Source: Ptiloglossa arizonensis
Lineage: Eukaryota; Arthropoda; Insecta; Hymenoptera; Colletidae
Assembly: GCF_051014685.1 (NCBI RefSeq)
Contig: NC_135061.1
Span: 3,433,029 to 3,497,028 of the forward strand
Length of the DNA stretch: 64,000 bases
Direction: 5' to 3'
Below the pieces are notes generated by a model that was given only the letters and a program-made list of their open reading frames with translations, was not told where the DNA came from and searched no databases. Below, piece by piece: positions 35,476-47,477 of the stretch. Positions within the stretch are counted from its first letter, which is position 1. Every line of letters begins with the position of its first letter. The translations under genes and the position numbers were made by a program.

Positions 35476-36384
35476 AAATCGAAAAGTTTAACAACTAATA
35501 TACAGGGTAGCGTAACACGTGGTATAATTAACAAGAAAATGATTGTAAATCGAAAAATAAACCGAAAGGGTAGAATAAAGTTTCTTTACGCGAGATTTTT
35601 TGTTTTAAAAATTAGTTCCGAAGATACATCGAAAAGTTTAACAACTAATACACAAGGTAGTGTAACAGGTGGTACAATCGACAAGAAAATGATTGTAAAT
35701 CAAAAAATAAACCGAAAACGTAGAATAAAGTTTTCTTTACGCGAGACTTTATTGTTTTAAAAATTAGTTCCGAAGATACATCGAAAAGTTTAACAACTAA
35801 TATACAGAGTAGCGTAACACGTAGTACAATTAACAAGAAAATGATTCTATATTGAAAAACAAACCGAAAGGGTAGAATAAAGTTTCTTTACGCGAGACTT
35901 TATTGTTTGAAAAATTAATTCCGAAGATACATCGAAAAGTTTAATAATTAATACACAGGGTAGCGTAACACGTGGTACAATCGACAAGAAAATGATTGTA
36001 AATCAAAAAACAAACCGAAAGGGTAGAATAAAGTTTTTTTTACATGAGATTTTAGTGTTTTAAAAATTAGTTCCGAAGATACATCGAAAAGTTTAACAAC
36101 TAATATACAGAGTAGCGTAACACGTGGTACAATCGACAAGAAAATGATTGTAAATCAAAAAACAAACCGAAAGGGTAGAATAAAGTTTTTTTTACATGAG
36201 ATTTTAGTGTTTTAAAAATTAGTTCCGAAGATACATCGAAAAGTTTAACAACTAATATACAGAGTAGCGTAACACGTGGTACAATCGACAAGAAAATGAT
36301 TGTAAATCGAAAAATAAACCGAAAGGGTAGAATAAAGTTTTCTTTACGCGAGAGTTTATTGTTTGAAAAATTAGTTCCGAAGGT
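35476..36384. repeat. 152-bp tandem array, six copies
   Basis: ACATCGAAAAGTTTAACAAC-type landmarks at 35626, 35778, 35929, 36081 and 36233, plus a first copy without the leading ACA near 35479, give 151-152-bp spacing. Copies are more than about 90% alike by eye. The 63-106-codon minus-strand frames are repeat artefacts. Confidence 0.93.
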
Positions 36385-36654
36385 GCGTGATATATGCACG
36401 CACGCAATTGATAAGTTCAACGTGATCGATCTTTCCGTATGCCACTATCGTGTTTACACGCATGGTATGTAAAGTGAATTATACATAAGTTACTGTTTAT
36501 TATTATCTGCAGATACTGTGCAGACACGCGTTAGACAGTTACAGTGAAATCCGTTAAATCAAAGTACGTGCACACGTCCCGAGCAGTTTCAATGTTAATT
36601 TCTTTCGAAACAAAGACTCGTACGAAAAACAAATATTATTCCACGATCTCGATT

Positions 36655-36832
36655 TATTTTCTTTCGATTATTTTTTATTTTCTTCGATTACTTTTTATTT
36701 TCTTTCGATTATTTTTTACTCTCTTTCGATTATTTTTTTATTTTCTTTCGATTATTTTTTATTTTCTTCGATTACTTTTTATTTTCTTCGATTATTTTTT
36801 ATTTTCTTCGATTACTTTGCGTAGAATCTTCC
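36655..36832. repeat. Pyrimidine-rich minisatellite
   Basis: About nine copies of an 18-20-bp unit TTTATTTTCTTTCGATTATT. One strand is almost entirely T/C. Confidence 0.9.
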
Positions 36833-37765
36833 TCGATTGTTTCGGTTCAAAAAATCTCCCACGATTGTACCCTTCGGTTCGTATTTATCCAACATTTTAC
36901 AATTATGCAAATATGTACGAAGAACAGTGCACTTAACAATCCATCGAACGTACACGGATGAGAAACCAACGTGGAATTGACGTTTGTCGAAGGCAGATGT
37001 ATCAAAACAAAAATTGTGCAATCGTGTCCCTTTGCTATTCGATCGTATAATGAATGAGAAGGCATATGCGAAAAAAACCGGTTTTCCATCGATGCTGAAT
37101 CATACCTAAAACCTGTCCGCTTGTTTCACGTTCACATTCACGTTGATGACGTTCGTACACATCTGCAACGAGGAAAACATAACAATTTCGTGTTTAAAGA
37201 CCATTATTTCTTTTTTTTTCTTCTTCTTCTTCTTCTTTTTTTTTTATTCGATAATATTGTATCTCACGATTCGGTGTTGCCTCGTGCCATCACGTCGTTA
37301 TTACGTCTGTTCTTTGGAAATTCCGTAAATTGAACGAACCGATTACATAGTAATCAGACACCGAACGAATTTGTCTATCCACGTCACAGCGGTTGATGAG
37401 ATTGAAAATTCATGTTTCGCGTTATCAAAGAAAATTTTAATTGCGAACAGAGCTTGGAGGATTTAGTCATTGACTCGAATTATCTCGAGAATATCGAAAT
37501 TGTGCTCGAACTGTTCCCGAGATTCAAAATTCCTCTGTATTTACGCGCGCTATCGTTTTCGCGTAGGACTGTCGAGTTCATGGCTCGCTCGCGATGAATA
37601 TAGTAAACATAAAAAATGACGATTTCTTATCAACCAACCGGAGAGAAATTATTTCGTGTGACTAAGCTCTACTGTGCTGTACACCAGAAGTATTTATTCA
37701 AAACTAAAAAGATCTAATATATATATAATTATACTTACGAAAATATACCAAAATTTTATTCTATA
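36833..37765. other. No gene recognised
   Basis: Unique sequence with a (TTC)n/T-tract at 37207-37246. No coding signal seen. Confidence 0.4.
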
Positions 37766-37881
37766 TTAAGTTGTTCGGAAAGTCGTTTTTCTGTGGATTT
37801 TTTTAGAATGTACAAACATTTCATTAAATTATACGTTCTCCATTCTGAAATACGAAATCACTTTCCTAATAAACAACCTAA
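37766..37881 (+). mobile_element. Mariner-type MITE, family A, degraded
   Basis: TA-flanked. Left end TTAAGTTGTTCGGAAAGTCG and right end TCCTAATAAACAACCTAA. The interior retains ACATTTCATTAAATTATACG and CTCCATT. Confidence 0.85.
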
Positions 37882-38002
37882 TAAAATTCACGAGTCGAAA
37901 GTTACTATAAACGAACGATTAATTACGAAAAAAATAAATGTAGAGTTTGCAAAAATCATTTAACCAGGGATACTTTAGTACTGCATCGTTTCGTTCAAAT
38001 GA

Positions 38003-38132
38003 TTAGGTTGTTCAAAAAGTAATTTCGTTTTCCAAACTGGAGAATGTATAATTTAATAAAATGTTTATACATTCTAAAAAAATCGTGTTTCATTTCCACC
38101 GAAAAGAAGAAACTACTCTCCGAACAAGCCAA
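38003..38132 (-). mobile_element. Mariner-type MITE, family A
   Basis: Reverse orientation: TTAGGTTGTTCAAAAAGTAA, then GGAGAATGTATAATTTAATA, ending TCTCCGAACAAGCCAA before TA. It lies 121 bp from the preceding family A copy. Confidence 0.85.
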
Positions 38133-39180
38133 TAATTCTAAATATGGTGTTACGTACGTATACGGTTGCAGCGCGAATCGAAAGAATTAAGATTCGCGCG
38201 CAATGATTGTAGAAACAACATTTCCCGCTAACAATTCGCTCTATCTTCGCTCGGTAAGGTTAGCCCAGTTTCTCGAATCATCAAACTGTATACAGTATTC
38301 ATAGCGTTGGTACTCGCGTCTGGCGATACCAGAACCGACGTTTTGCTCTGTGATCTAAGGCCAGAACTCGGTCAGCCTTAACAAGTGCAACGCGTAAGAA
38401 CCTCGCCAAGGGAAAATCAAGAATTTCTCATTGTACGACCGGCACGCGTTCACATGAAAACTTAACGTTCCTGTTGCATCGAACAGAACTTGGTTGCTTT
38501 CGTACTCGCGCACGACGGTTTTGTAATTCGGCATTATTTTCTCACGCGTCGAGGATTGCGTTCGTTGGTTCGTTCGTGGCTACCGTGTTTCCAACAGCAA
38601 ACAAGGAAAGACGAGTTCGCTGGATAGACCGACGCGTGTTGCATACACGCACGGATATAGCGCGAGCATCCTGTCGCGATGTCTCGTCCTAAATTTCTCT
38701 CGGTTTCATTAAACCTCGGAAGTGGACAATTTTCGTGTCTGTTCGTTTGAAAACTTTTAATGGACGCGATACCTAGAGGTTTTTACCGATCGATCGATAA
38801 CATTGTATATATTCGATCCTGAGATGATCGAATTAATCGAGATCGCGATTAATTCGCGAGTGAAATAGTCCATGGAGTTGAGAAACGTGGATTTGTTTTA
38901 ATAAGTATGAAAGAGTAGTTTGTACAGACTTAAGTTTGAGAAATATTTATTCAAACGTTTTGACCCTCAGCTCTTTAAGTAATAAAACATTAAATTGTAT
39001 AGACTTGAAGGAAAATAAGGAAAGATTGTAGTGCAAATACGTGAGACGCAGAGAAAGGAGTACATATTTTTTTATATAAAACAAATCAAAGGGAAGGAAG
39101 AAAAAGAATTCGGTAAAAGAAAATTACAGTTGAACTGTAGCTATAAAAAGAACAATAACCTATTAAAAGTTAAACAGCTT
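38133..39180. other. No gene recognised
   Basis: A GC-richer patch (38160-38700) followed by AT-rich DNA. A 72-codon plus-strand frame at 38474 has no recognisable family. Confidence 0.4.
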
Positions 39181-39515
39181 TTTAAAGAAGTTTCAATTTG
39201 TTATGTTCTGACAAATTGTTGCTTCTTTAAAATGTAAATTGGTAAATGGCTGTACCGTAACATTGGTACATGTGATTATAAATATTTATAATATTACGAG
39301 TACTATAATTAATCCTCACTTCTTTCACACCAACCCAAATAGTTCCAATGTGTCTCCTCTAGACTTATTTTATTCGAAACAAGGACAAATTGCATATACA
39401 TTTTGCGATAAGAAAGTTTTTTTTATAGAAGTTACAATTTTATGTTCTGAAAAATTATAGCTTCTTTAAAATGTAGATTGGTAAATGGCTGTACCGTATC
39501 ATTGGTACATCTGTA
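39181..39515. repeat. About 239-bp tandem duplication, second copy partial
   Basis: TGTTCTGACAAATTGTTGCT (39203) and TGTTCTGAAAAATTATAGCT (39442) open two related stretches. Both continue through GGTAAATGGCTGTACCGT and CATTGGTACAT. Confidence 0.85.
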
Positions 39516-39689
39516 ACAATAACATCGGTAACAATATCGAAAAGAACGTAACGCGCAGACTCGCGAATTAATCTCTGAAGGGGTTAAAGGGAACGTAGCA
39601 AGCTCCCGTAACGAAAACAATGCCGGGCCGCTATTTAGTTCCAATATAAATGTATCTCGTCGCAAGAAAACGCTATCCTTCGCTCTCGA

Positions 39690-40440
39690 TGAGCTGCGAC
39701 AGAAGAGGACGGACAGCTTCGGTCTCGGTCGTGGCTGGTACCGCCATCCTCCTATCCCTTCTCGTTCTATCGAATCATCTACGATCGCCGATCGCTCCAA
39801 CATTCCGTCTGTTATATTCGGTCCAGTGTCCTCGTACCAATCTTCGGTACAATCTGGTCACATTTCGACCTACATCGTTTATTCGGCGACAGTTTTAACG
39901 ATCCTCGTTAACGCTACGGCGTGGTTTCGCGAGAACAAGTGGGCGTGAATGGGTAACTTGGAACGAAGGATATCCGGAGAGGTTCCTCGTAGGACACCGT
40001 CAATGGTAGCCAATTGCAAACACGAACGAAAGTGGACGAAGACCACTGTCTCGACCGTGGCTGGTACCACCACCTATCGGGCCTTCTTCCACCGAATAAT
40101 ACCACCGGCACCGATTCCCAACTCCCACGACTTGCCCCGCCAATCGATTCTCGTTAACGCTTCGGCGTGGTTTCGCGAGAACGACAAGTGTGCGTGAATG
40201 GGTGATTGCGAACGAAGGATATCCGGAGACCTTCCTCGTAGGACATCATCAATGGCAGTCAATTGCAAACGCGAACGAAAGTGGACGAGGACAGAGGACC
40301 ACGGTCTCGACCGTGGCTGGTACCACCACCTATCAGGCCTCCTTCTCGTTCCACCGAATAATCTACCAGCACCGATTCCCGACTCCCACGACTGGTTCCG
40401 CCAGTCGATTCGGCCGAGATCGTTCGCGCTCGGCTCGCTC
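39690..40440. repeat. About 240-bp GC-rich tandem repeat, about three copies
   Basis: CTCGACCGTGGCTGGTACCA-type segments (39724, 40050, 40307), GGCGTGGTTTCGCGAGAAC (39919, 40163) and GAACGAAGGATATCCGGAGA (39960, 40209) recur in order. The first copy is the most diverged. It abuts the candidate first exon at 40517. Confidence 0.85.
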
Positions 40441-40516
40441 CGATAGCGTTCGCCGCTTCCAAGCTTGTCCTGGTCTCTCGCTTCGGTTTCATTCGGTTAA
40501 TCAACGCGCGCGGCGA

Positions 40517-40703
40517 TCAGTCCACCACGAGCCGTCGAGTGGCTCGCGTCACCCAATTTAGACATTTTCTGTTTTTTTTTCTCCCCTGTTGTGCTTCTCG
40601 TTCGTTCGCGACTCGGTCCATTGCTTGTTCGCGAATTCTCCCGTGGGCATGAGTAGCGCGCGGCTCGTTTGAATCTGTCGGATACACGCCAGCGGAACAC
40701 TCG
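40517..40703 (+). promoter_or_regulatory. Candidate non-coding first exon
   Basis: Within a GC-rich island, GATCAGTCC (A near 40517) is an insect-type initiator. About 187 nt downstream is GAACACTCG|GTAAGTCC, a strong donor. The only upstream ATG (40649) opens a seven-codon frame that ends in TGA, so the segment would be 5' UTR. No acceptor or coding exon that fits was found to the right edge, so the partner gene, if real, has a very long first intron. Confidence 0.45.
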
Positions 40704-41620
40704 GTAAGTCCACGAAGCGTCGTTTACTGAATTTTCACGATCCCGCGACACACTGTTTCGTCGCTCGAAGATTCGTTCGATATTGTTCCTAGCGACCGAG
40801 CGTTTCTCGGGTCTCGCCCGCGCACTGTGCTTTGTTGGTCGGTTCAATCGCCCGCGAACGTTTCCATTGTGCGGTTTCGAAAGTCATCGTTCGGTACCTG
40901 TAATCGATGCGTATAAATACGACCAAGGATGACCGCTCTTCCGTTGACCCGTGAGTCACCGTGGTCTCGTTATTTTACGAATTCCCTTGCGAAGGTTCGA
41001 TCCATCGTTGTTTATCAACCGAGAGCCAATCACTGTGCCGCGTCTCGGTATACTGGAAGTTTAGAAGACCGTCCTACTCGACCGGTTTCCAAACGAAACG
41101 CGCAAAATATTTCCAACGCGAACAATACCCCCAAATACTTTCTAATTTATAAGAAAAATCGACTCCGTCGTGGATTTCACTTTTCATTGACTTCGTCCGC
41201 CCGTTCGAAAGGTTTGCAAGCGGGATTACGTTATGCTTTTTGTAAGTGAAATCCCCGGCTCTTCTTTCAAACGTTCTACTTTCTACCAGCGTCGTGCTAT
41301 TTACTTTCTTGCGTAGAAATTGTCCGCGAGTGATCAGGCCCGCCGCAGGAATCCGAGATGGACGATAATAAACGTGGAAAATTCTAAACCCGCGGCCCGT
41401 TTCGATCCAATCCACTCGCCATGCGACGAGTTTAATCCTACTTGGCTGACAGTAATTGTCGAGAGTTGTTGTGTCCCGGAATTGATGGCGTCGTACCGTG
41501 TTTTAATAACTTCGCGAGAGTTTCGTGTAACGAAAATATATATACACCAACTGTTGGCCTCGCTCGTCGATAAGCTGATTTACAAGCCAGCTACGAAACG
41601 TACACGGATGTAATTATCGC
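40704..41620. other. GC-richer unique DNA, no gene recognised
   Basis: It includes a TATA-like GCGTATAAATACG near 40908-40920. Overlapping frames at 40929-41613 are not convincing as protein. Confidence 0.4.
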
Positions 41621-41629
41621 GTCGAAATT

Positions 41630-44250
41630 AGTAGCGCTTTAAAATTAATAGTTCGTCCTACGGTTCAATAACTCGTAGGTTGTTCGTAACTCTAATTATG
41701 GATAAGTAGGCTTAAATGTGCCGCTACAGTATAATTAGATGCAATTATCACATGGTCTCCTAAGAGGATTGCATTGGTCTCTCGATCAACAGTGCGCACT
41801 GTGTTTCAGCGTTGCGGATGGATTTTTTTTTTTAAACTACGAGAACAAAAATTACGTGTCTCAATCGAACGAGAATCAATAGTCACGATTGTTGATAAGT
41901 GGTCTAAAAACTTGTTCAACGATTTGTTCAATAATTAGATGCAATTATCGTACGGTCACCTACCAGGATTACGTTGAACTTTCAATTAACAGGTTGTACT
42001 GTTTCTCTGAACGCAAATTTAAATTACGTTGTTGCAGATGAAATGCTTAATAAAATTTTCAACGACTACAGTTTTATTGAGAATATTATTTATCGATCAA
42101 TAGTGCAATCTAACAGACTCAATAGTGCAATCAAATGCACTTTGACGATTGTGAAGCGAATTTATTTCATTATTAAAGAAATCTATATTTTATCGATCAT
42201 TTTATCGCATACGTTTATATTGGAGCTACAAATTTTTTAGATGAAATATTTAAAGCCAATTGTATATATATATTGTACACTGTTTAATTTCGAGCAAGAA
42301 ATATATCTACTTAAATTTTATTTCTATTCGTTGTTTCTATGGCTGCACAATTTCCCATTGTATATTAAAACAATTATAGAAATATATAAATCGTGTAGTT
42401 TTCAGCAAGCTTTAGCTTCAAATTGATACACGAGAAGTACCATCTGGCAATATTTTTTAGTTATCGCATCGTAAAAAACTTTCCACGTTTGTGTAATCGG
42501 TTGTTCCATATGCAACAACCTAATGTCTACATGTTAATCGTGATTTTTCAACGTCTTCGAACGAACAGTACATTCCGTGTATCGATAACTCACAGGTCAT
42601 AGACAACTCCAATTATTGATAAGTAGACTCAAAAATCTTACGGTATATTTAGATGCAACCATCGCACGATGACCTAATACGATTGCATTCAATTCTAAAT
42701 TAATAATGCGTGCTGTGTTTCGGAACGAAACTTTAATTCCCTGATTATTCAACGAGAATTCTAACGCGTACGGTTCGACGTATTTGAATATTTCGCATAA
42801 TTAAAAAAAGAATGCATACATTTTACATACCCTACGTATTGAACACATCTAAAATAAACATAGCTAAGCTTTTAGTTCGTATAGTGTACAAAAGGGAATT
42901 AGAAAAAAATGTAAACACGAGCTGATATTATTGTTAGTCAGACAAAGAACACTTAATATATTTTCCATTCTGTCGTTTCCTGTTATTAGTTAGTCAGCAG
43001 TGATTAGAAGCAAACTTGTAATTTTTCATTTATCCGCAACATTGATGCATTCAATTTAAGACACATTGACAAACGACTTGAGAAAAATTGTTAGATGAGA
43101 TCAAAATCGATCGAATCTCGTTGCTTTGAAAATTAGCTAATTAAAAAAATTGCAAAGTTGTTAAGTAAGAGTCGTAATGTTACATGTGTAGAATCTCTTG
43201 AAAAATTTAAGAATCTATAAGAACAAAAAGACAACCAGACGACCTCGTGCTACAACTGCTCCATCATTTAGTCCGACATTGGAAATCATCAACATAATAT
43301 TATTGCATTCAACCTTAAATGAACAACTCGCATCGTCGTCACGAAAGTGTCCAACACTGTTGCTTTAGAACGCAAATTCTGACCCAAAAAACTATTCCAA
43401 CGTATAAACTATCGATTATCACGCATCTGCAATTATCAGACTATCACCTATCGAATTAAGATGGATAAAAAGTAACGATTAATTAACCGTGAACACCGTG
43501 TATATATTATACAAAATCGCCACTGGTCAATTTCGTGCAAGAAATATATCCACTTAAATTTCACTTCGATTTATTGTTTGTATGACTGTACAATTTGTTA
43601 TTATATTAGGTAGTGGATAGAAGAGTCTCGAACTTGTTTTTAAAACGAGACTCTTGTTAAATTAATCGTCAAGACACTGAAGGAGAATGACACCGAAATG
43701 TCTTGTAAAATCATCGGAACGTTTACGTTTGTAATTAATTATTATGTAAAATTCTTTTAAGAAATATCTAAACACGAACGATTCGAGATCAGGGATAGAA
43801 ACAATTGAAATAGAACTTGTTTAATGAAAGTTCTCGTATAAGTACCGATGAGGATAAACAAATAAAGATTCTGAAAAGTAAAAATTCTGTTTAGTAATAT
43901 TGTTAGTATTCTATTCGGTAATTTAATAGTAAATAGAATTTGGTTGTTTGGAAAGTAATTTCATTTGTTTTTTTTTTTGGAGTAAAAATGAAACACGATA
44001 TTTTTAGAGCGTGTAAATATTTGATTAAATTACATATTCTCCATTTTGGAAAACAACTCAATATATTAAAACAATGCTAGAAATATACCAAATGAAGAAT
44101 CAACGTTCAATATATTTCCTTCTCGGCGCAAATTCCGACCCAAACAGCATTCCAACGTACAAACTAACAATTATCGCGCATCTGCAACTATCCTGCATCT
44201 AATCAAGGTTAAGTTCAATAAAAGCGTAATTTTATTCTTTTATCGTTGAA
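41630..44250. repeat. Diverged long duplications, AT-rich
   Basis: Matching phrases recur out to kilobase spacing. ATTAGATGCAATTATC lies at 41737 and 41935. CAAGAAATATATCYACTTAAAT lies at 42294 and 43539. CGCAAATTCYGACCCAAA lies at 43372 and 44128. These indicate old overlapping duplications with units of roughly 0.2, 0.75 and 1.25 kb. No gene is recognised in them. Confidence 0.65.
43939..44061 (+). mobile_element. Mariner-type MITE, family A
   Basis: Left end TTTGGTTGTTTGGAAAGTAA, then the family A interior. The right inverted repeat is shortened to TTTTGGAAAACAACTCAA before TA. Confidence 0.82.
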
Positions 44251-44309
44251 TTTACACGACAGCTGACGCTGACTCTTCGTATTAGTCATGTTTCTCTCCT
44301 CGAATGCTT

Positions 44310-45548
44310 CGTTGTGCTACTGGTGAGTATCTCTCTGCAATAAAGGCGTATTATTGTTATAATTGAATCGTGTTTAACTCCAAACGAACATCGAACGACT
44401 TCGTCTAGGTAGAACATTCGCTATGTGAGGATTCACAGCTTTGGAAACATCTTCGACAAAATATTCCAAAGTTTCCAGCTATCGATAGCTCCGTCTTGCT
44501 ACTAACGTGTATCTTTCTGCAATAAAATCTATTATTGCTATAATTGAATCGTGTTTAACTCCAAACGACTTCGTCTCGATGGAACACTCGCTATGTGAGG
44601 ATTCACAGCTTTGGAAACATCTTCGAGAAAATATTCCAAAGTTACAGGCTATCGATAGCTCCGTCGTGCTATTGATGTGTATCTCTGTGCAATAAAAGCC
44701 TATTATTGCTATAATTGAATATCGTATTTGACTCCAAACGACTTCGTTTCGGTGGAACACTCGCTACGCGAGGATTCACAGCTTTGGAAACATCTTCGAC
44801 AAAATATTCCAAAGTTTCCAGCTATCGATAGCTCCTTCTTGCTACTAACGTGTATCTTTCTGCAATAAAATCTATTATTGCTACAATTGAATCGTATTTG
44901 ACTCCAAACGACTTCGTCTAGATAGAACACTTGCTACGCGAGGATTCACAACTTTGGAAACATTGTTGAGAAAATATTCTAAAGTTAGGCTATCGATAGC
45001 TCCGTCTTGCTACTAACGTGTATCTTTCTCCAATAAAATCTATTATTGCTATAATTGAATTGCGTTCGACTCCAAACGAACATCGAACGACTTCGTCTCG
45101 ATGGAACACTCACTATGTGAGGATTCACAGCTTTGGAAACATCTTCGACAAAATATTCCAAAGTTTCTCGCTATCGATAGCTCCGTCTTGCTACTAACGT
45201 GTACCTTTCTGCAATAAAAACCTATTATTGCTACAATTGAATCGTATTTGACTCCAAACGACTTCGTCTCGGTGGAACACTCGCTACGCGAGGATTCACA
45301 GCTTTGGAAACATTGTTGATAAAATATTCCAAAGTTTCGGGTTATCGATAGCTCCGTCGTGCTATTGGTATGTATCTCTCTGCAATAAGAACCTATTATT
45401 TGCTATAATTGAATTGCGTTCGACTCCAAACGAACATCGAACGACTTCGTCTAGGTAGAACACTCGCTACGCGAGGATTCACAGCTTTGGAAACATCTTC
45501 GACAAAATATTCCAAAGTTACAGACTATCGATAGCTCCGATTATCGAT
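44310..45548. repeat. About 172-bp tandem array with TATCGATA in each unit
   Basis: Seven units are marked by CTATCGATAGCTCC at about 44478, 44649, 44821, 44990, 45170, 45342 and 45524 (spacing 170-182). A further TATCGATA lies at 45542. Each unit also contains GAGGATTCACAGCTTTGGAA and CAATAAAA. In two units the palindrome is the perfect 14-mer AGCTATCGATAGCT; in the others it is 10-12 bp. The open frames in this array are artefacts. Confidence 0.93.
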
Positions 45549-47402
45549 ATAAGTGTATTTAAAAATGAAAAAAAAAAAAAAGAAAAGTATCGAACCGAGT
45601 GCATATGCAAGCGTACGGTTATCGTGTGGCAAAAGGTCCGCTACAAAAACCGGTGTCAAGGGTCGTGGCATACGAAAGCGAGCAGGAGAACCGTTCGTGG
45701 AATTGAATCGAGAGATAACGAGTCAGCCCGGCGCCTTAATCAATATTTTTACGTCGATTTATTTAAACGGCGTTCGCTCGAACGACGCAATCTTCGCCAC
45801 AAAGAACTTCCGCGGTGGTGCTATTCAGCCGGGCAGCGTTTTCGCGAAGGAAATTGTGCACGCTTAGAAATGCAACGATAATGCACCGGTAAGGTCTGGG
45901 TTACGTAACGATTCTTAAGTTTACCGAGGAAACGTCGAGCTGCTCCTGTCTTCGATCCTTTTCTTTTTTTTTTTTGGCTTGGTGTTTTTCTCGGTCGCGA
46001 ACCAGTAACACAATACCCAGCGTGGCGATTACCGTAACGAGACTACGAAATAAAATACGCGCACGTTTAAATCTACATCTAGAGCGAAAAGAACGACAGG
46101 ACATTGCACCGTATCGGAATTGTCGAGGTTCTCCGTTTCGTTTAGATTAGAATAATTATTGGACGAACACTGATTCCCACGATCGATTCGCCATCGAACG
46201 GTTTTTCGATAAATAGGAAATTGAACAAATTTTCATTTTTTTTCTTCTTTTTTTTCAAATTTACTGGGGGTTTTTTTTTTAGTTTTATCGTTGCGTGTTC
46301 GCGAATGTATTATCCGTCGGTGGGCGTTTCTCGATAAAAACAAGTTCGAATATTTTTAAATACACTCGTAATTACACGCGAGTAAAAGTAGCTCGAGTAA
46401 GATCGCGGTTGAATTCATTTTTATCGTGAAAACCGAGTATCGGTGTTACTTGCACGAACGTGTATTGAAAATTATCAGTATTTTTATTTCCATTGGTATT
46501 AATTTTCGTTGACTACTATCGAACGGTGCGAGACTCGACTTCGAGCGAAGAAAAAAGATCGATTCGTGGAATAGAAATCTTACTGCTCGGGTTCGTGCAG
46601 TCGGTGATTTCTATATTTACACGACCTCGCGTGGTTATTATTATTATTATTATTATTATTATTTATTTATGTGTAGATAATATATTAAAACTGTTTTTGG
46701 TACGTACCCTTAAGTATCTCAACTATCGATATAATAATTTCCTGGTCGAAGTCCATTGTATAAAATGTATACAAATGAAACTCGACTTAAAATTCTATAA
46801 AATTGATTTAGTCGTTATAAAATATTCTTTAAAAACATTCTTAAATACTAAGATACGTTAGATACATCCCAATCTCTGTTGAGTCTTCTCCGATGAAAGA
46901 ACAAACGTTTTACTTAAAAAAAAACTAAAAATTTGATTTACTTTCTCATAGTGCGTTCCCAGCTCGACGAAAACTAACCAAATGAGAATAATCCGCAGCG
47001 CGTGTAATTTATTACACCGCAACAGAATATTACATCAGCATAACTGATACTAATTCGTATACCAATTCGTATAAAATTATTCTTAAAAATACACCGGTAT
47101 CGTTTAAGAAATCGGTTGTATTCTAATTACTCGTGGCGCGAAATTAACCGAGTTTCTCCTACACGGTGATTCATCGTGTTTAATTAAAAAAAAAAAAAAA
47201 TGCGAGATGATCGCCGAACAAGGAACGAAAGTTTCGCAATACGTAATCTCCGTTGTCTTCGAATATAGATTTAGGACACTGTAAAAATAAACGGTCGTCG
47301 AAAACGATCGTTTTCACGCGCGTAACGCGGAAATGAGGTTCGAACCCTTTCGATTGGAATACACAGCACACGCGGGACACGGAACTTGAACAGTCGCGTT
47401 TG
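45549..47402. other. No gene recognised; (ATT)n at 46636-46664
   Basis: A GC-richer patch at 45600-46130 is followed by AT-rich DNA. The 85-122-codon frames (for example 45553-45867 and 46493-46861 plus) have no recognisable family and overlap one another or a trinucleotide repeat. Confidence 0.45.
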
Positions 47403-47477
47403 TTAATCCTTTGCGAACGGGACGGTTCAAAGTGAACCGTACCGTGGTGTCGAGCTCCTGCCGCGATAGTCATTTAA

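Noticed and set aside
44479..44930. Overlapping minus-strand frames of 73 and 93 codons
   Set aside because: They are frames through the about 172-bp tandem array and repeat with its period.
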